From: JAFLCM01 sp046154665
GTDB taxonomy: Bacteria; Planctomycetota; Phycisphaerae; Phycisphaerales; UBA1924
Assembly: GCA_046154665.1 (NCBI GenBank)
Contig: JBJXFG010000023.1
Span: 7,758-71,757, forward strand
Reading direction: 5' to 3'
DNA: 64,000 nucleotides
Position numbers and translations under genes: made by a program. The notes under the pieces were generated by a model. It was not told the origin of the DNA and made no database searches. It saw only the letters and a list, made by a program, of their open reading frames with translations. This document shows, piece by piece, positions 23,976-32,237 of this stretch; position 1 is the stretch's first letter; every line of letters begins with the position of its first letter.

Positions 23976-25874
23976 TTACTTCGCCCGAGGCCGCAGCCAC
24001 AGGCTGCGCCCGCGCAGCCCCTCGGGCACCACGTGGAACTCGAAAACCGTGTCGCCCAGCTCGCGCGACAGAACCTCCAGCGGGATTTCCTTCATCCACT
24101 CCGGCTGGTTCTTCTTGGCCTCTTCCATGGCTTCCTTCTTGTACTGCTCGGCGTCGGGGTCGTCGCCGAACATGCCCGCCATCTGGGCCTCGACCATCTT
24201 GTCGGGGTTCTTGAACTGCCAGTCCATGTACTCGAAGCCCTGCTTCATGTCGGCCCAGCTGAAGGCCAGACCGGACGCCGCCACGCCGCGGACCGCTTCG
24301 GTGAACCGCGGCTCGCTGTTGAGGTTGGCCGCGTCAGGGTTGCCGGCGGAGCGCATGGCGTTTTCGACCAAAGCCGTCTGCCCGATGAAGACGTGCCCAA
24401 AGCCGACGCCGATGCTCATCTCGCCGATGCCCGGCAGCGGCATGCCGCCGCCCAATGACCACACCTGGTTGCCCTGAAAATCGCGGCTCTGCAGGGGCAG
24501 CATGCCGCCGAGGTTTTGGAGGGCCTGGTTGATCTGGGCCACGTCCTTGCACGCGATCGCAAACAGCGCCTGGCTGCTGCTCGCCGAGAAGGGCTTGGTC
24601 ACGCTCTGCACCATCCACACCTGCGGCCCGAGGTTGGAAAGGATCGGACCGGCCACCAGCTGGGCCTGCTGGACGTTTTGCACCATCTCGTCGCCGATCT
24701 CGGGCGGGAGCGAGCGAGCGCCCTCGGTGAGGACATTGAGCAACTCGGTGAACTTGAACTGCAGCAGCGTGATACCGGCGGCGTCGGCCCCCGCGAAGGC
24801 GGGCGCCGAGAACTTCTGGTCCGCCCCGCTGAACAGCGACATGACGCCCTTCTTGTCCGGGCACAGGACGCTGTAGGTCTGCTCCATGACGCCGCCGGGC
24901 GTGTCAAAGCGCACGCCCGCGCCGATGCCCTTGACGCCGGTGAGGCCGAACGCCGTCATCAGCGTGGCCCTCGACGGTTCATCGGTCAGGCTCGGGTCCA
25001 TGCCCTCGGGGTTCTTCTCGGCCTCGGCGGTGAGATTGCCCAGCAGAGTGAGCATCGGGCCGGGCAGGAACGTCACATACGCCTGCGGCTTGTCGAGTTG
25101 CTTGAGCACGCCCGCGAACTCGGCGCTGTCGCCGACCGTCGGGCCGGAGTCCTTGCCGCTCAGGCGGTCGATCGTCCGCTCCATCGTCTCGACGTCGGAC
25201 GTGGCGAGCAGGTTGTTGCCCATGCGGGCGTAGACGATGGTGTTGGACTCGCGCATCATCTGCGCACCGCCGCCCATGCCGTCTTCGTCCATGCCTTCGA
25301 GGTCGATCTCTTCTTCACCCTCAGCGCCACCGCCGGCGGCGGCCCCGCCCTCCGCCTTGGGTTTCTGCACGATCTCGATCACCCACAGCTTCGCGCCGGC
25401 GTACTCGTCTTCCTTCAGCGTGATGTCCTTCTTCCGCTCGGCCTCGGCGATCGCCGTTTCGATCTGCTTGGCCGTGGCCTCGGCCTTGTCGCCCCAGTCG
25501 CCCAGGCTGATCAGACGGGGGTCGAGCTTGCGGTCCTTCTCGCTCCAGGTCATCCAGCCCGCGGCGCCCACCGGGCCCGACGGCGGCTCGAGCTCGTCGA
25601 GCTTGATGCCCGAGTCTTCGAGCGACTTGGCCATCTCGTCCATTTCCTTCTTGAAGAACTTGGCGACGAAGTCCTGCGTCCGCTTGTCGTCCCACGCCTT
25701 GCGCAGGCCGGTCTTGTCAAACGCGGCCTTGGTGGCGGCAAAGTCGTCGACGCTCAAAATGAACGCCGCGTCCTTCGGTGCGACTTCGGCGATCGTCATC
25801 GGTGCCCCCACCGCAAGTGCGGCGAGCTGCAGAACCACGGCGGCGGGGAGGAAGGTCTTGGTGAGGTTGAGCAT
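23976..25874 (-). CDS. Large secreted protein of unknown function
   Basis: A 632-residue exported protein with signal peptide MLNLTKTFLPAAVVLQLAAL up to AVGA. The mature part starts IAEVAPKDAAFILSVDDFAATKAAFDKT, and about two similar halves each contain a 'potential to be an ideal value' beta region, an architecture like DUF3352-type planctomycete surface proteins. A Gly/Glu-rich linker sits near residues 200-230. No catalytic motif is evident. It is preceded by a heptad repeat array (25904-25938). Confidence 0.6.
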   Translation of the reverse strand: MLNLTKTFLPAAVVLQLAALAVGAPMTIAEVAPKDAAFILSVDDFAATKAAFDKTGLRKAWDDKRTQDFVAKFFKKEMDEMAKSLEDSGIKLDELEPPSGPVGAAGWMTWSEKDRKLDPRLISLGDWGDKAEATAKQIETAIAEAERKKDITLKEDEYAGAKLWVIEIVQKPKAEGGAAAGGGAEGEEEIDLEGMDEDGMGGGAQMMRESNTIVYARMGNNLLATSDVETMERTIDRLSGKDSGPTVGDSAEFAGVLKQLDKPQAYVTFLPGPMLTLLGNLTAEAEKNPEGMDPSLTDEPSRATLMTAFGLTGVKGIGAGVRFDTPGGVMEQTYSVLCPDKKGVMSLFSGADQKFSAPAFAGADAAGITLLQFKFTELLNVLTEGARSLPPEIGDEMVQNVQQAQLVAGPILSNLGPQVWMVQSVTKPFSASSSQALFAIACKDVAQINQALQNLGGMLPLQSRDFQGNQVWSLGGGMPLPGIGEMSIGVGFGHVFIGQTALVENAMRSAGNPDAANLNSEPRFTEAVRGVAASGLAFSWADMKQGFEYMDWQFKNPDKMVEAQMAGMFGDDPDAEQYKKEAMEEAKKNQPEWMKEIPLEVLSRELGDTVFEFHVVPEGLRGRSLWLRPRAK

Positions 25875-25903
25875 GGGGAGTGGGAAGGAGGTGGGAGAAA
25901 ATC

Positions 25904-25938
25904 GGGAGTCGGCAGTCGGCAGTCGGGAGTGGGGAGTC
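25904..25938. repeat. Heptad array GGGAGTC/GGCAGTC
   Basis: Five heptads (GGGAGTC, GGCAGTC twice, GGGAGTG, GGGAGTC) 30 bases before the start of the minus-strand gene ending at 25874. The complementary type GACTGCC/CACTCCC lies before plus-strand genes at 29947-29974, 32200-32227 and 62637-62671, so in every case the array has the same orientation relative to the gene it precedes. Confidence 0.75.
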
Positions 25939-25983
25939 GGGGAGAGCCACAAGACAAAGGACCAGCGTTGATTCAGCCTCTTC

Positions 25984-26086
25984 GGCCCGAAGGGCCGCAC
26001 GAGCTTAGCCTGGGGTGAGCGAGCCCCAGCGGGGCGAGCGGAACCCCAGGAGAAAGCGTCGCTTCACGCGGGAGCCCCGAAGGGGC
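25984..26086. repeat. Cluster of short palindromes
   Basis: Three nested inverted repeats: GGCCC-GAA-GGGCC (25984-25996), CCTGGGGT at 26009-26016 pairing with ACCCCAGG at 26043-26050, and GCCCC-GAA-GGGGC (26074-26086). They lie between the secreted protein and the protease gene, both on the minus strand, and may be a compound REP-like element. No T-run marks a terminator. Confidence 0.55.
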
Positions 26087-26167
26087 GACACACCCTCGTA
26101 AGAGGACGCACGAAAGCCCATCCGACCGATTGGGGAACCGGCCCGCCGGCTTGCACCGGGTGAACTC

Positions 26168-27226
26168 TCACTGACCGGTTCCATCCTCCAACTGCGGCGG
26201 CTTGCCGAACTCGCTACGGCTCGGTGCCGGCTTGTACGAGTGGCCGCTGTTGGGGTTGTCCTTGTCGTAGGTGAAGGCGTCGCGGTTGCGGACAAAGTCG
26301 CGGACGTAGCGTGCGGGGATGGCGAAGCCCATGCCCTCGCCGAAGGGGATCTTCATGTTGGTGACGCCGATGACCTCGCCCTTGAGATTGAACAGCGGGC
26401 CGCCGGAGTTCCCGGGGTTGATCTGGGCGGTGGTCTGGATGAACGTCAGCCCCTCGAAGTTCCGCTGCGTGGTGGCGATCACACCCTGACTGAGCGTGCG
26501 TTCGAGCCCCAGCGGGTTGCCGATGGCGAACACTTCCTGCCCGGCCTCGAGTTCCTCGACGCCCTGCACATAGGTGCTGGTGAAGTTCTTGCCCTCGGGG
26601 TGCTTGAGGCGGATCAGCGCCAGATCAAGGTGATCGTTGACCGAGAGCACCTCGACGTCATCGATGACGCGGCGTTTGAGCTCGCTCTCGGTCTGCTCGA
26701 ACACCGTCGCCTTGAGCTTGGTTTCGCCCTGGATGACGTGGGCGTTGGTGATCGCGTAGCCGTCGGGGCTGATGATGAAGCCCGACCCGAGGCCGCTGGG
26801 CGTCGACACCTTGATCACGGACTCGCCGATCTTCTTGGCCAGATCCTTCGGCGTGCTCTCGGGCAGCCGCTTCGCGGTGCGGAACAGGTCCTTCGCGAGC
26901 GAATCGGCATCGATGCCCTCGTCCTCTTTGGCCCGCAAGATGGTCTGCACCTGCGACCGCGGCACCGAGATCACATCGACCCCCAGGTCCAACCACAGCG
27001 TGGTCGAGGATTCCTTGATGATGGGAGCCATGATGGTCTTGCCGTCACTGAGCGTGATGGTGTCGAGGTTCTTGGCCACACCGGGCTTGGGCGTCGTCAC
27101 CGGCGCGGTCGCGGCGGGCGGTTCTGTCGGCGCGGCAGCCGCCGGCTCCGACCGACCCAGCGCCCCCGCGCTCACAGATCCCAACGCCGCCGAAATGACC
27201 AACATCCGAACCGTGATCGCGGGCAT
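26168..27226 (-). CDS. Secreted HtrA-like trypsin-family serine protease
   Basis: A 352-residue exported protease of the S1C (DegP/DegQ) type. It has a signal peptide (MPAITVRMLVISAALGSVSA) and a Pro/Ala-rich linker. A small N-terminal domain (LSDGKTIMAPIIKESSTTLWLD) precedes the catalytic domain with His in ITNAHVI, Asp in NDHLDLALI and Ser in GNSGGPLF. No PDZ domain follows, unlike DegP. It probably handles damaged envelope proteins. AAGGAG with a 7-base spacer supports the ATG at 27226 over the earlier ATG at 27247. Confidence 0.85.
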   Translation of the reverse strand: MPAITVRMLVISAALGSVSAGALGRSEPAAAAPTEPPAATAPVTTPKPGVAKNLDTITLSDGKTIMAPIIKESSTTLWLDLGVDVISVPRSQVQTILRAKEDEGIDADSLAKDLFRTAKRLPESTPKDLAKKIGESVIKVSTPSGLGSGFIISPDGYAITNAHVIQGETKLKATVFEQTESELKRRVIDDVEVLSVNDHLDLALIRLKHPEGKNFTSTYVQGVEELEAGQEVFAIGNPLGLERTLSQGVIATTQRNFEGLTFIQTTAQINPGNSGGPLFNLKGEVIGVTNMKIPFGEGMGFAIPARYVRDFVRNRDAFTYDKDNPNSGHSYKPAPSRSEFGKPPQLEDGTGQ

Positions 27227-27315
27227 GCACCTGCTCCTTGCAAACATGAACTGAACACCGACCGTGCGAGTCCGAGAAGCCGAGTGTAGCCCCGCCGTCA
27301 CGCTGGGTTGCATCA

Positions 27316-28053
27316 TCATGACCCGCGCGTCAGCCCCGGCGTCCCGCCGGGAACGCGCCGAGGCAGACCGTCCGACGCCGCCGCCGCGGGGCCGGGCTTC
27401 CCATCCGACCCACCCCGATACCCCGTCGCCACCACATACATCTCGCGCGACACCGCACGGCTCGCCTCGGGCTTGTACCCCTTTGCCTGCGCGAACAGCT
27501 TGCTCAGCTCCTTCAAAAACCTCGGGTATTCCCCACCCTCAAACACCTTGATCGCGCAGTGACCGCCGCGGCGTAGCAAATCCGGAAGCAGTTCAACCAC
27601 CCGCTCGCACAACTGGATCGATCGCTCGTGATCGCCGTGCCCGGTGGTGTTGGGGGCCATGTCCGACAGCACGACATCAAACCGATCGCGCCGTCCCGCA
27701 ATCCCCCCCGCAATCCCCCCCGCGAGGCCCCCCGCCGCTCCCACCAGCACGCTCCCGGGCGTCTGATAAACATCGCCCTGCAAAGCCAGCATCGCCGCCC
27801 CGGGCGGGCAAGGCGGAAACCGGTGCGGCACCTCTTGCAAGTCAATGCCCACCACCACGCCCGTCGGCCCCACGATCCCGCCCGCCACCTGCATCCACGC
27901 GCCGGGCGCGCAGCCCAGGTCGAGCACCCAATCACCCTTGTGGATGATCGACTTGGATTCCTGGATCTGTGTCAGCTTGTACGCCGAGCGCGCCAGATAC
28001 CCTTCGGCCTTGGCCTGCTTAAAGAACGGATCATGAAGTACACGGCGTGGCAT
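27316..28053 (-). CDS. rlmE: 23S rRNA 2'-O-ribose methyltransferase
   Basis: A 245-residue RrmJ/FtsJ-family enzyme that methylates the ribose of a conserved uridine in the A-loop of 23S rRNA using SAM. The K-D-K-E tetrad is visible: Lys in SAYKL, Asp in LSDMAPN, Lys in CAIKVFEG, Glu in SREMYVV; the SAM loop is DLGCAPGAW. Between QTPGSVL and FDVVLSDM lies an unusual insertion VGAAGGLAGGIAGGIAGRRD encoded by near-identical tandem 12-base repeats (about 27700-27740). A Pro/Ala tail follows the domain. Confidence 0.92.
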   Translation of the reverse strand: MPRRVLHDPFFKQAKAEGYLARSAYKLTQIQESKSIIHKGDWVLDLGCAPGAWMQVAGGIVGPTGVVVGIDLQEVPHRFPPCPPGAAMLALQGDVYQTPGSVLVGAAGGLAGGIAGGIAGRRDRFDVVLSDMAPNTTGHGDHERSIQLCERVVELLPDLLRRGGHCAIKVFEGGEYPRFLKELSKLFAQAKGYKPEASRAVSREMYVVATGYRGGSDGKPGPAAAASDGLPRRVPGGTPGLTRGS

Positions 28054-28402
28054 GCTGGATCAACGGATCAGGAGTTCCCCGGAAACATCTTTCAACGATG
28101 GTCCGGCACAGATTGAAATGCTAGGGTACCTGTCCCCAATCAGCGTCTCGTCAGGACGACTGGCCACACACTTGTTTGGATCGCCGCATCGCACACGCCG
28201 CGGGCTACGAAGGCCCGTCCCCGCCGCCTGTCCCGCCGATTCGCCCGCAACCGTGTGGGAGTTGTCCGGTACATCGGGAACCGCCCGTGTGCTGTCCGAG
28301 CCTCCTGCCTTGACCCTTTGCCCGCTGCCTTCCGGGGTTCCGTTCGCCGCGTTTCTGCTTTCTCTCTCACCGCTCGACGCATAGACCGCTTTGCCCGCCT
28401 CT
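28054..28402. other. Divergent intergenic region
   Basis: A 349-base gap between the rlmE start and the start of the efflux operon. No convincing gene. Promoters for both directions should be here; I see no clear -35/-10 pair, although a TTGACC occurs at 28310-28315. Confidence 0.35.
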
Positions 28403-29851
28403 ATGCCCACCGAAATGCCCCCCCTGGAGGTTCGCTTGGGTTCGCTCTGGAAAGTCACAAAGTGGGTGCTGGGCATCGGGTTCATCCTGCTGCTGGTCTG
28501 CGGCGGAGGTGCGGCGTTCCTTTACCCCCGTATCAAGACCATGATCGATGAGCAGAAGCTCAAGGGCATGGGCACCGCGGTCATCACCGAGGCCTCCAGC
28601 CGGGGGACGCTCGTTCGCGTCATCAGCGCCCCGGGCACGGTGACGCCGACGCTCGAAGTGAACATCTCCGCCCGCGTCAGCGCCAAGATCGCCAACCTGC
28701 CCTTCAAAGAGGGCGACCAGGTGAAGCAGGGCGACGTGGTCGTCGAGCTCGACTCGAAGGACCTCGCCGCCCTCGTCGCGGCGTCCGAGGCTCGACTGCT
28801 CGCCGCCCAGGCCGACCTCAAGGGTGCCGAGGCTCAGTACCTCTCTGAGGAAGCCGCGATGCTCGGCGTCAAGTCGGCCTTCGACAAAGCCACCTCCGAC
28901 TGGGAGCGCCAGCAGGAGCTGTTCACGACCGGCGACATCTCCAAGGCCGAGCTCGACAACTTCAAGGCCGAGCTCGACCGCACCAAGAGCCAGTTCCAGA
29001 GCCGCACCGTCAACCTCCAGAGCGTCCGCGCCACCGTCGAGGCAGTCGCCGCCCGCGTGAAGATCGCCGAGGCGGACCTGACCCAGTCAAGGGAAAACCT
29101 TCTCTACGGCACGATCCGCGCGCCCATCGACGGGTACATCACCCAGCTCAACGCCAAGGTCGGCGAGGTCGTCGTCGTCGGCACCATGAACAACGCCGGC
29201 ACGGTGATCATGAAGATCGCCGACCTGTCGGAAATGCTCGTCAAGGCCCGTCTCGCCGAGATCGATACGCCGCGCGTCAAGGAAGGTCAGCGCGTGCAGG
29301 TGGTCATCAACGGCTACGGCGACCGCAAGTTCGAAGGCACCCTGCGGCGCGTCGCCCTCCAGAGCAAGGTCAACATGGCCGACCAGACCGGCTACTTCGA
29401 GGGCGAAGTGCTGCTGCTCCTCAACGGCGAGCGCGTCTTCGCCGGCCTCACCGCCAGCGTGGACATCGAGGTCGAGTCGCTCGACAACGTCGTCATGGTG
29501 CCCAGTCAGGCGGTGCTCGATAAACGCGTCGAGGAACTGCCCAAGGAAATCCGCGAGAGCCCGATGGTCGACCGCGACAAGACCTTCGCTCAGGTCGTCT
29601 TCATCAAGAAGGACGGCAAGGCCAAGCTCACCCCCGTCAAGGCCGGCCCCCGCAACATCACCAAGACGGCCATCGAGCAGGGGCTGGAAGAGAACGTCGA
29701 GATCATCGTCGGCCCCTTCAAGGCACTGCAGGAACTCACCGACAACGCCAACGTTCGCCTGCAGGACGACAACAAGAAGGAAATGGGCGAAGAAAAGCAG
29801 GCCGACAGCGGCGGCCCCCCCGGCAACCGCCAACGCCGACGAGGCGGGTAA
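28403..29851 (+). CDS. Periplasmic adaptor subunit of a MacA/HlyD-type efflux system
   Basis: A 482-residue membrane-fusion protein. One N-terminal transmembrane helix (VLGIGFILLLVCGGGAAFLY) anchors it. The biotinyl-lipoyl half (GTVTPTLEVNISARVSAKIANLPFKEGDQVKQGDVVVELD), a long alpha-helical hairpin (residues 105-220), the second lipoyl half (TIRAPIDGYI) and beta-barrel/membrane-proximal domains follow, and the charged tail ends NRQRRRGG. It links an inner-membrane pump to a TolC-type channel. ATG at 28403 is preferred over a TTG at 28391. It is the first gene of a four-component operon. Confidence 0.88.
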   Translation: MPTEMPPLEVRLGSLWKVTKWVLGIGFILLLVCGGGAAFLYPRIKTMIDEQKLKGMGTAVITEASSRGTLVRVISAPGTVTPTLEVNISARVSAKIANLPFKEGDQVKQGDVVVELDSKDLAALVAASEARLLAAQADLKGAEAQYLSEEAAMLGVKSAFDKATSDWERQQELFTTGDISKAELDNFKAELDRTKSQFQSRTVNLQSVRATVEAVAARVKIAEADLTQSRENLLYGTIRAPIDGYITQLNAKVGEVVVVGTMNNAGTVIMKIADLSEMLVKARLAEIDTPRVKEGQRVQVVINGYGDRKFEGTLRRVALQSKVNMADQTGYFEGEVLLLLNGERVFAGLTASVDIEVESLDNVVMVPSQAVLDKRVEELPKEIRESPMVDRDKTFAQVVFIKKDGKAKLTPVKAGPRNITKTAIEQGLEENVEIIVGPFKALQELTDNANVRLQDDNKKEMGEEKQADSGGPPGNRQRRRGG

Positions 29852-29946
29852 GACTTTCACCGCGGAGACGCGGAGTTCGCGGAGAAAGACAAACAGAAGT
29901 CAAGAAAGCCAGAGAGCCTCGCCCTTTCGCCCGGTTCCTTCCCCCC

Positions 29947-29974
29947 GACTGCCCACTCCCCACTGCCCACCGCC
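29947..29974. repeat. Heptad array GACTGCC/CACTCCC before the ATPase gene
   Basis: Four heptads (GACTGCC, CACTCCC, CACTGCC, CACCGCC) end 11 bases before the ATG at 29986. Matches 32200-32227 at 26 of 28 positions in the same orientation. Confidence 0.75.
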
Positions 29975-29985
29975 CTCCTCCCCCC

Positions 29986-30858
29986 ATGACCATCGAAGTC
30001 AAAGGCATCACGAAGGTCTATAAGATGGGCAACGAGCGCGTCCACGCGCTCGCCGGGATTGATCTGCGGATCGCCAGAGGTGAGTTTGTCGCCATCATGG
30101 GCGCCTCGGGCTCGGGCAAGTCGACGCTGATGAACATCCTGGGCTGCCTCGACCGCCCCACCGCCGGCGGGTACATGCTCAACAACCGCGCCACCCACAA
30201 GATGGGCGCGACCGAGCTGGCCCGAGTCCGCAACGAAGAAATCGGCTTCGTCTTCCAGACCTTCGAACTGCTCCCCCGCGCCACGGCGATCGAGAACGTC
30301 CGCCTCGCGCTGCTCTACTCGCGCAAGGCGAGCCTGTTCAGCACCCCCGCCGCCAAGGTCGCGCTCGAGAAGGTCGGCCTGGGCACGCGGATGACCCACA
30401 AGCCCAACCAAATGTCCGGCGGTCAGCGCCAGCGCGTCGCAATCGCCCGCGCCCTCGTCAACAACCCGGCGATGCTCCTCGCCGACGAGCCCACCGGCAA
30501 CCTCGACTCTTCCACCAGCGCCGACATCCTTCGCCTCTTCAAAGAGCTGCACACCCAGGGCCAGACGATCGTGATCGTGACGCACGAAGAGGACGTGGCC
30601 GGCTACGCCGACCGCATCGTGCGGCTGCGTGACGGTCGCATCCTCTCGGACCACCCGACCAACGACGATCCGATGCACCGGGCCTACCTCGGGCGCGCCG
30701 CGCTCGAAGCCGTCACCCGCGCCGCCGAGCAGAACGGCGAGGCGAACCACAGTTCCGCGCCTGAAGCCGGTGCCGAAGTGTCGATCCAGGTCCGCCCCAT
30801 CGCCCCCGCCTCAAACTCCACACCCGCCCGGCCGCTGGCCTCCGGAGTCCCCGCATGA
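29986..30858 (+). CDS. ABC transporter ATP-binding protein, MacB/LolD type
   Basis: A 290-residue ATPase. Walker A is GASGSGKST, the signature MSGGQRQRVAIARAL, Walker B MLLADEPTGNLDS, and the switch His lies in VTHEEDVAG. The opening (ITKVYKMGNERVHALAGIDL) is typical of the MacB/LolD group. A tail of about 60 residues rich in Ala/Pro/Glu is additional. The stop overlaps the permease ATG (ATGA). With its neighbours it forms a tripartite exporter for antibiotics, peptides, lipids or siderophores. Confidence 0.92.
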   Translation: MTIEVKGITKVYKMGNERVHALAGIDLRIARGEFVAIMGASGSGKSTLMNILGCLDRPTAGGYMLNNRATHKMGATELARVRNEEIGFVFQTFELLPRATAIENVRLALLYSRKASLFSTPAAKVALEKVGLGTRMTHKPNQMSGGQRQRVAIARALVNNPAMLLADEPTGNLDSSTSADILRLFKELHTQGQTIVIVTHEEDVAGYADRIVRLRDGRILSDHPTNDDPMHRAYLGRAALEAVTRAAEQNGEANHSSAPEAGAEVSIQVRPIAPASNSTPARPLASGVPA

Positions 30859-32093
30859 TCATCCTGAGGCTCTTCTTCCAGACGTTCCTCTCGGCGTTCA
30901 CGCAGATGGCGTCGAACAAGGTCCGCGCTTTCCTCACCACGCTGGGCATCATCATCGGGGTGTGGGCCATCACCACCGTCATCGCCGCGGTGGGCGCGCT
31001 CAACAGCTTTGTGCTCGATGAGTTCAACTCGTTCGGGGCCAACAAGTTCATCATGTGGGGCCAGGTGCCCGAGGCCAAGCGCGGCCTCATGTCGTGGGAC
31101 GCCGTCAAGATCTCCCCCGCCGAGGCCAAGCTGCTCCGCGAGCGCTGCGCCAACATCGACAAGCTCGCCCTCGCCACACGCTTCCGCGCCCCCATCCGCT
31201 ACAAGGACACGACCAAGGGCGGCGTCATCGTCAACGCCGGGCAGGCCGACATCTTCGCCATCGAGAACCTCGAGATCCTTAACGGACGCCCCTTCAACGA
31301 GGCCGACGACGAGGAAGCACTCCAGGTCTGCCTCGTCAACGACACCGCCATCGACGAGCTCCTCCTCGAAAACCAGGGCCTCGGCGAGTACATCGACATC
31401 AGCGGAAACCGCTTCCTCATCGTCGGCGTCCTCAAAGCCAAAGACCCCAGCCCCATGTTCGGCGGCGGCGACGCACGAACCGAAATCTACGTCCCCTACG
31501 GCACCATGGCACGCCTCCGCCCCGACTGGTGGCCCGAGATCCGCGCCCTCATGAAGGACGCCGAGAAGATGGAAGAGGCACGCCAGGAAATCCGCTACAC
31601 CATGCGCTCGCAGCGCCAGCTCGGCCCCGGCGACGAAGACACCTTCGACATGTTCATCTTCGAGAGCGTCATCTCGCAGCTCCGGGCCATGGGCGCCACC
31701 CTCACCGCCGGCGCCTCGGTCCTGGTGGGCATCTCGCTGCTCGTCGGGGGCGTGGGCATCATGAACATCATGCTCGTCTCTGTCTCGGAGCGAACACGCG
31801 AGATCGGCCTGCGGAAGGCCGTGGGCGCGTATCCCGCCGTCATCCTCATCCAGTTCCTCGTCGAGGCGATGGTGCTCTGCAGTTTCGGCGGGCTCATCGG
31901 CTTGGTGCTCGGGCAGGTGACCACCCTGGGCATGGCCAGCATCCCGGACTTCCCGCTGAAAAACCCCGAAATCCCAACGTGGGCGATCGTGCTGGCCTTC
32001 GGCTTCTCCGCCGGCGTCGGGCTCGTCTTCGGCATGGGCCCGGCCATCAAGGCCGCACGCCTCGACCCCATCGACGCGCTCCGCCACGAGTGA
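30855..32093 (+). CDS. ABC transporter permease, MacB/FtsX type
   Basis: A 412-residue permease with one N-terminal transmembrane helix (after QMASNKVRAFLTTLGIIIGVWAI), a periplasmic MacB-PCD domain of about 220 residues and three C-terminal helices (VGISLLVGGVGIMNIMLVSV, then EIGLRKAVGAYPAVILIQFL). This is the standard MacB/FtsX layout, here with the ATPase as a separate protein. It works by mechanotransmission with the adaptor and TolC partner. It overlaps the ATPase gene by 4 bases. Confidence 0.9.
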   Translation: MIILRLFFQTFLSAFTQMASNKVRAFLTTLGIIIGVWAITTVIAAVGALNSFVLDEFNSFGANKFIMWGQVPEAKRGLMSWDAVKISPAEAKLLRERCANIDKLALATRFRAPIRYKDTTKGGVIVNAGQADIFAIENLEILNGRPFNEADDEEALQVCLVNDTAIDELLLENQGLGEYIDISGNRFLIVGVLKAKDPSPMFGGGDARTEIYVPYGTMARLRPDWWPEIRALMKDAEKMEEARQEIRYTMRSQRQLGPGDEDTFDMFIFESVISQLRAMGATLTAGASVLVGISLLVGGVGIMNIMLVSVSERTREIGLRKAVGAYPAVILIQFLVEAMVLCSFGGLIGLVLGQVTTLGMASIPDFPLKNPEIPTWAIVLAFGFSAGVGLVFGMGPAIKAARLDPIDALRHE

Positions 32094-32199
32094 CGGGTAT
32101 TCTCCGACGCCGGCCCCTCGAACCGATCCACTTTCCACGCACGACGATCGCTCTCCGTTATCGTCGGCGCTGTCTTCCCGGCTCCCCCGCGGCCCCCCC

Positions 32200-32227
32200 G
32201 ACTGCCCACTCCCCACAGCCCACTGCC
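32200..32227. repeat. Heptad array GACTGCC/CACTCCC before the tolC-like gene
   Basis: Four heptads (GACTGCC, CACTCCC, CACAGCC, CACTGCC) end 10 bases before the ATG at 32238. Together with 29947-29974 it brackets the ATPase-permease gene pair with direct repeats. Confidence 0.75.
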
Positions 32228-32237
32228 CCTCTCTCCC

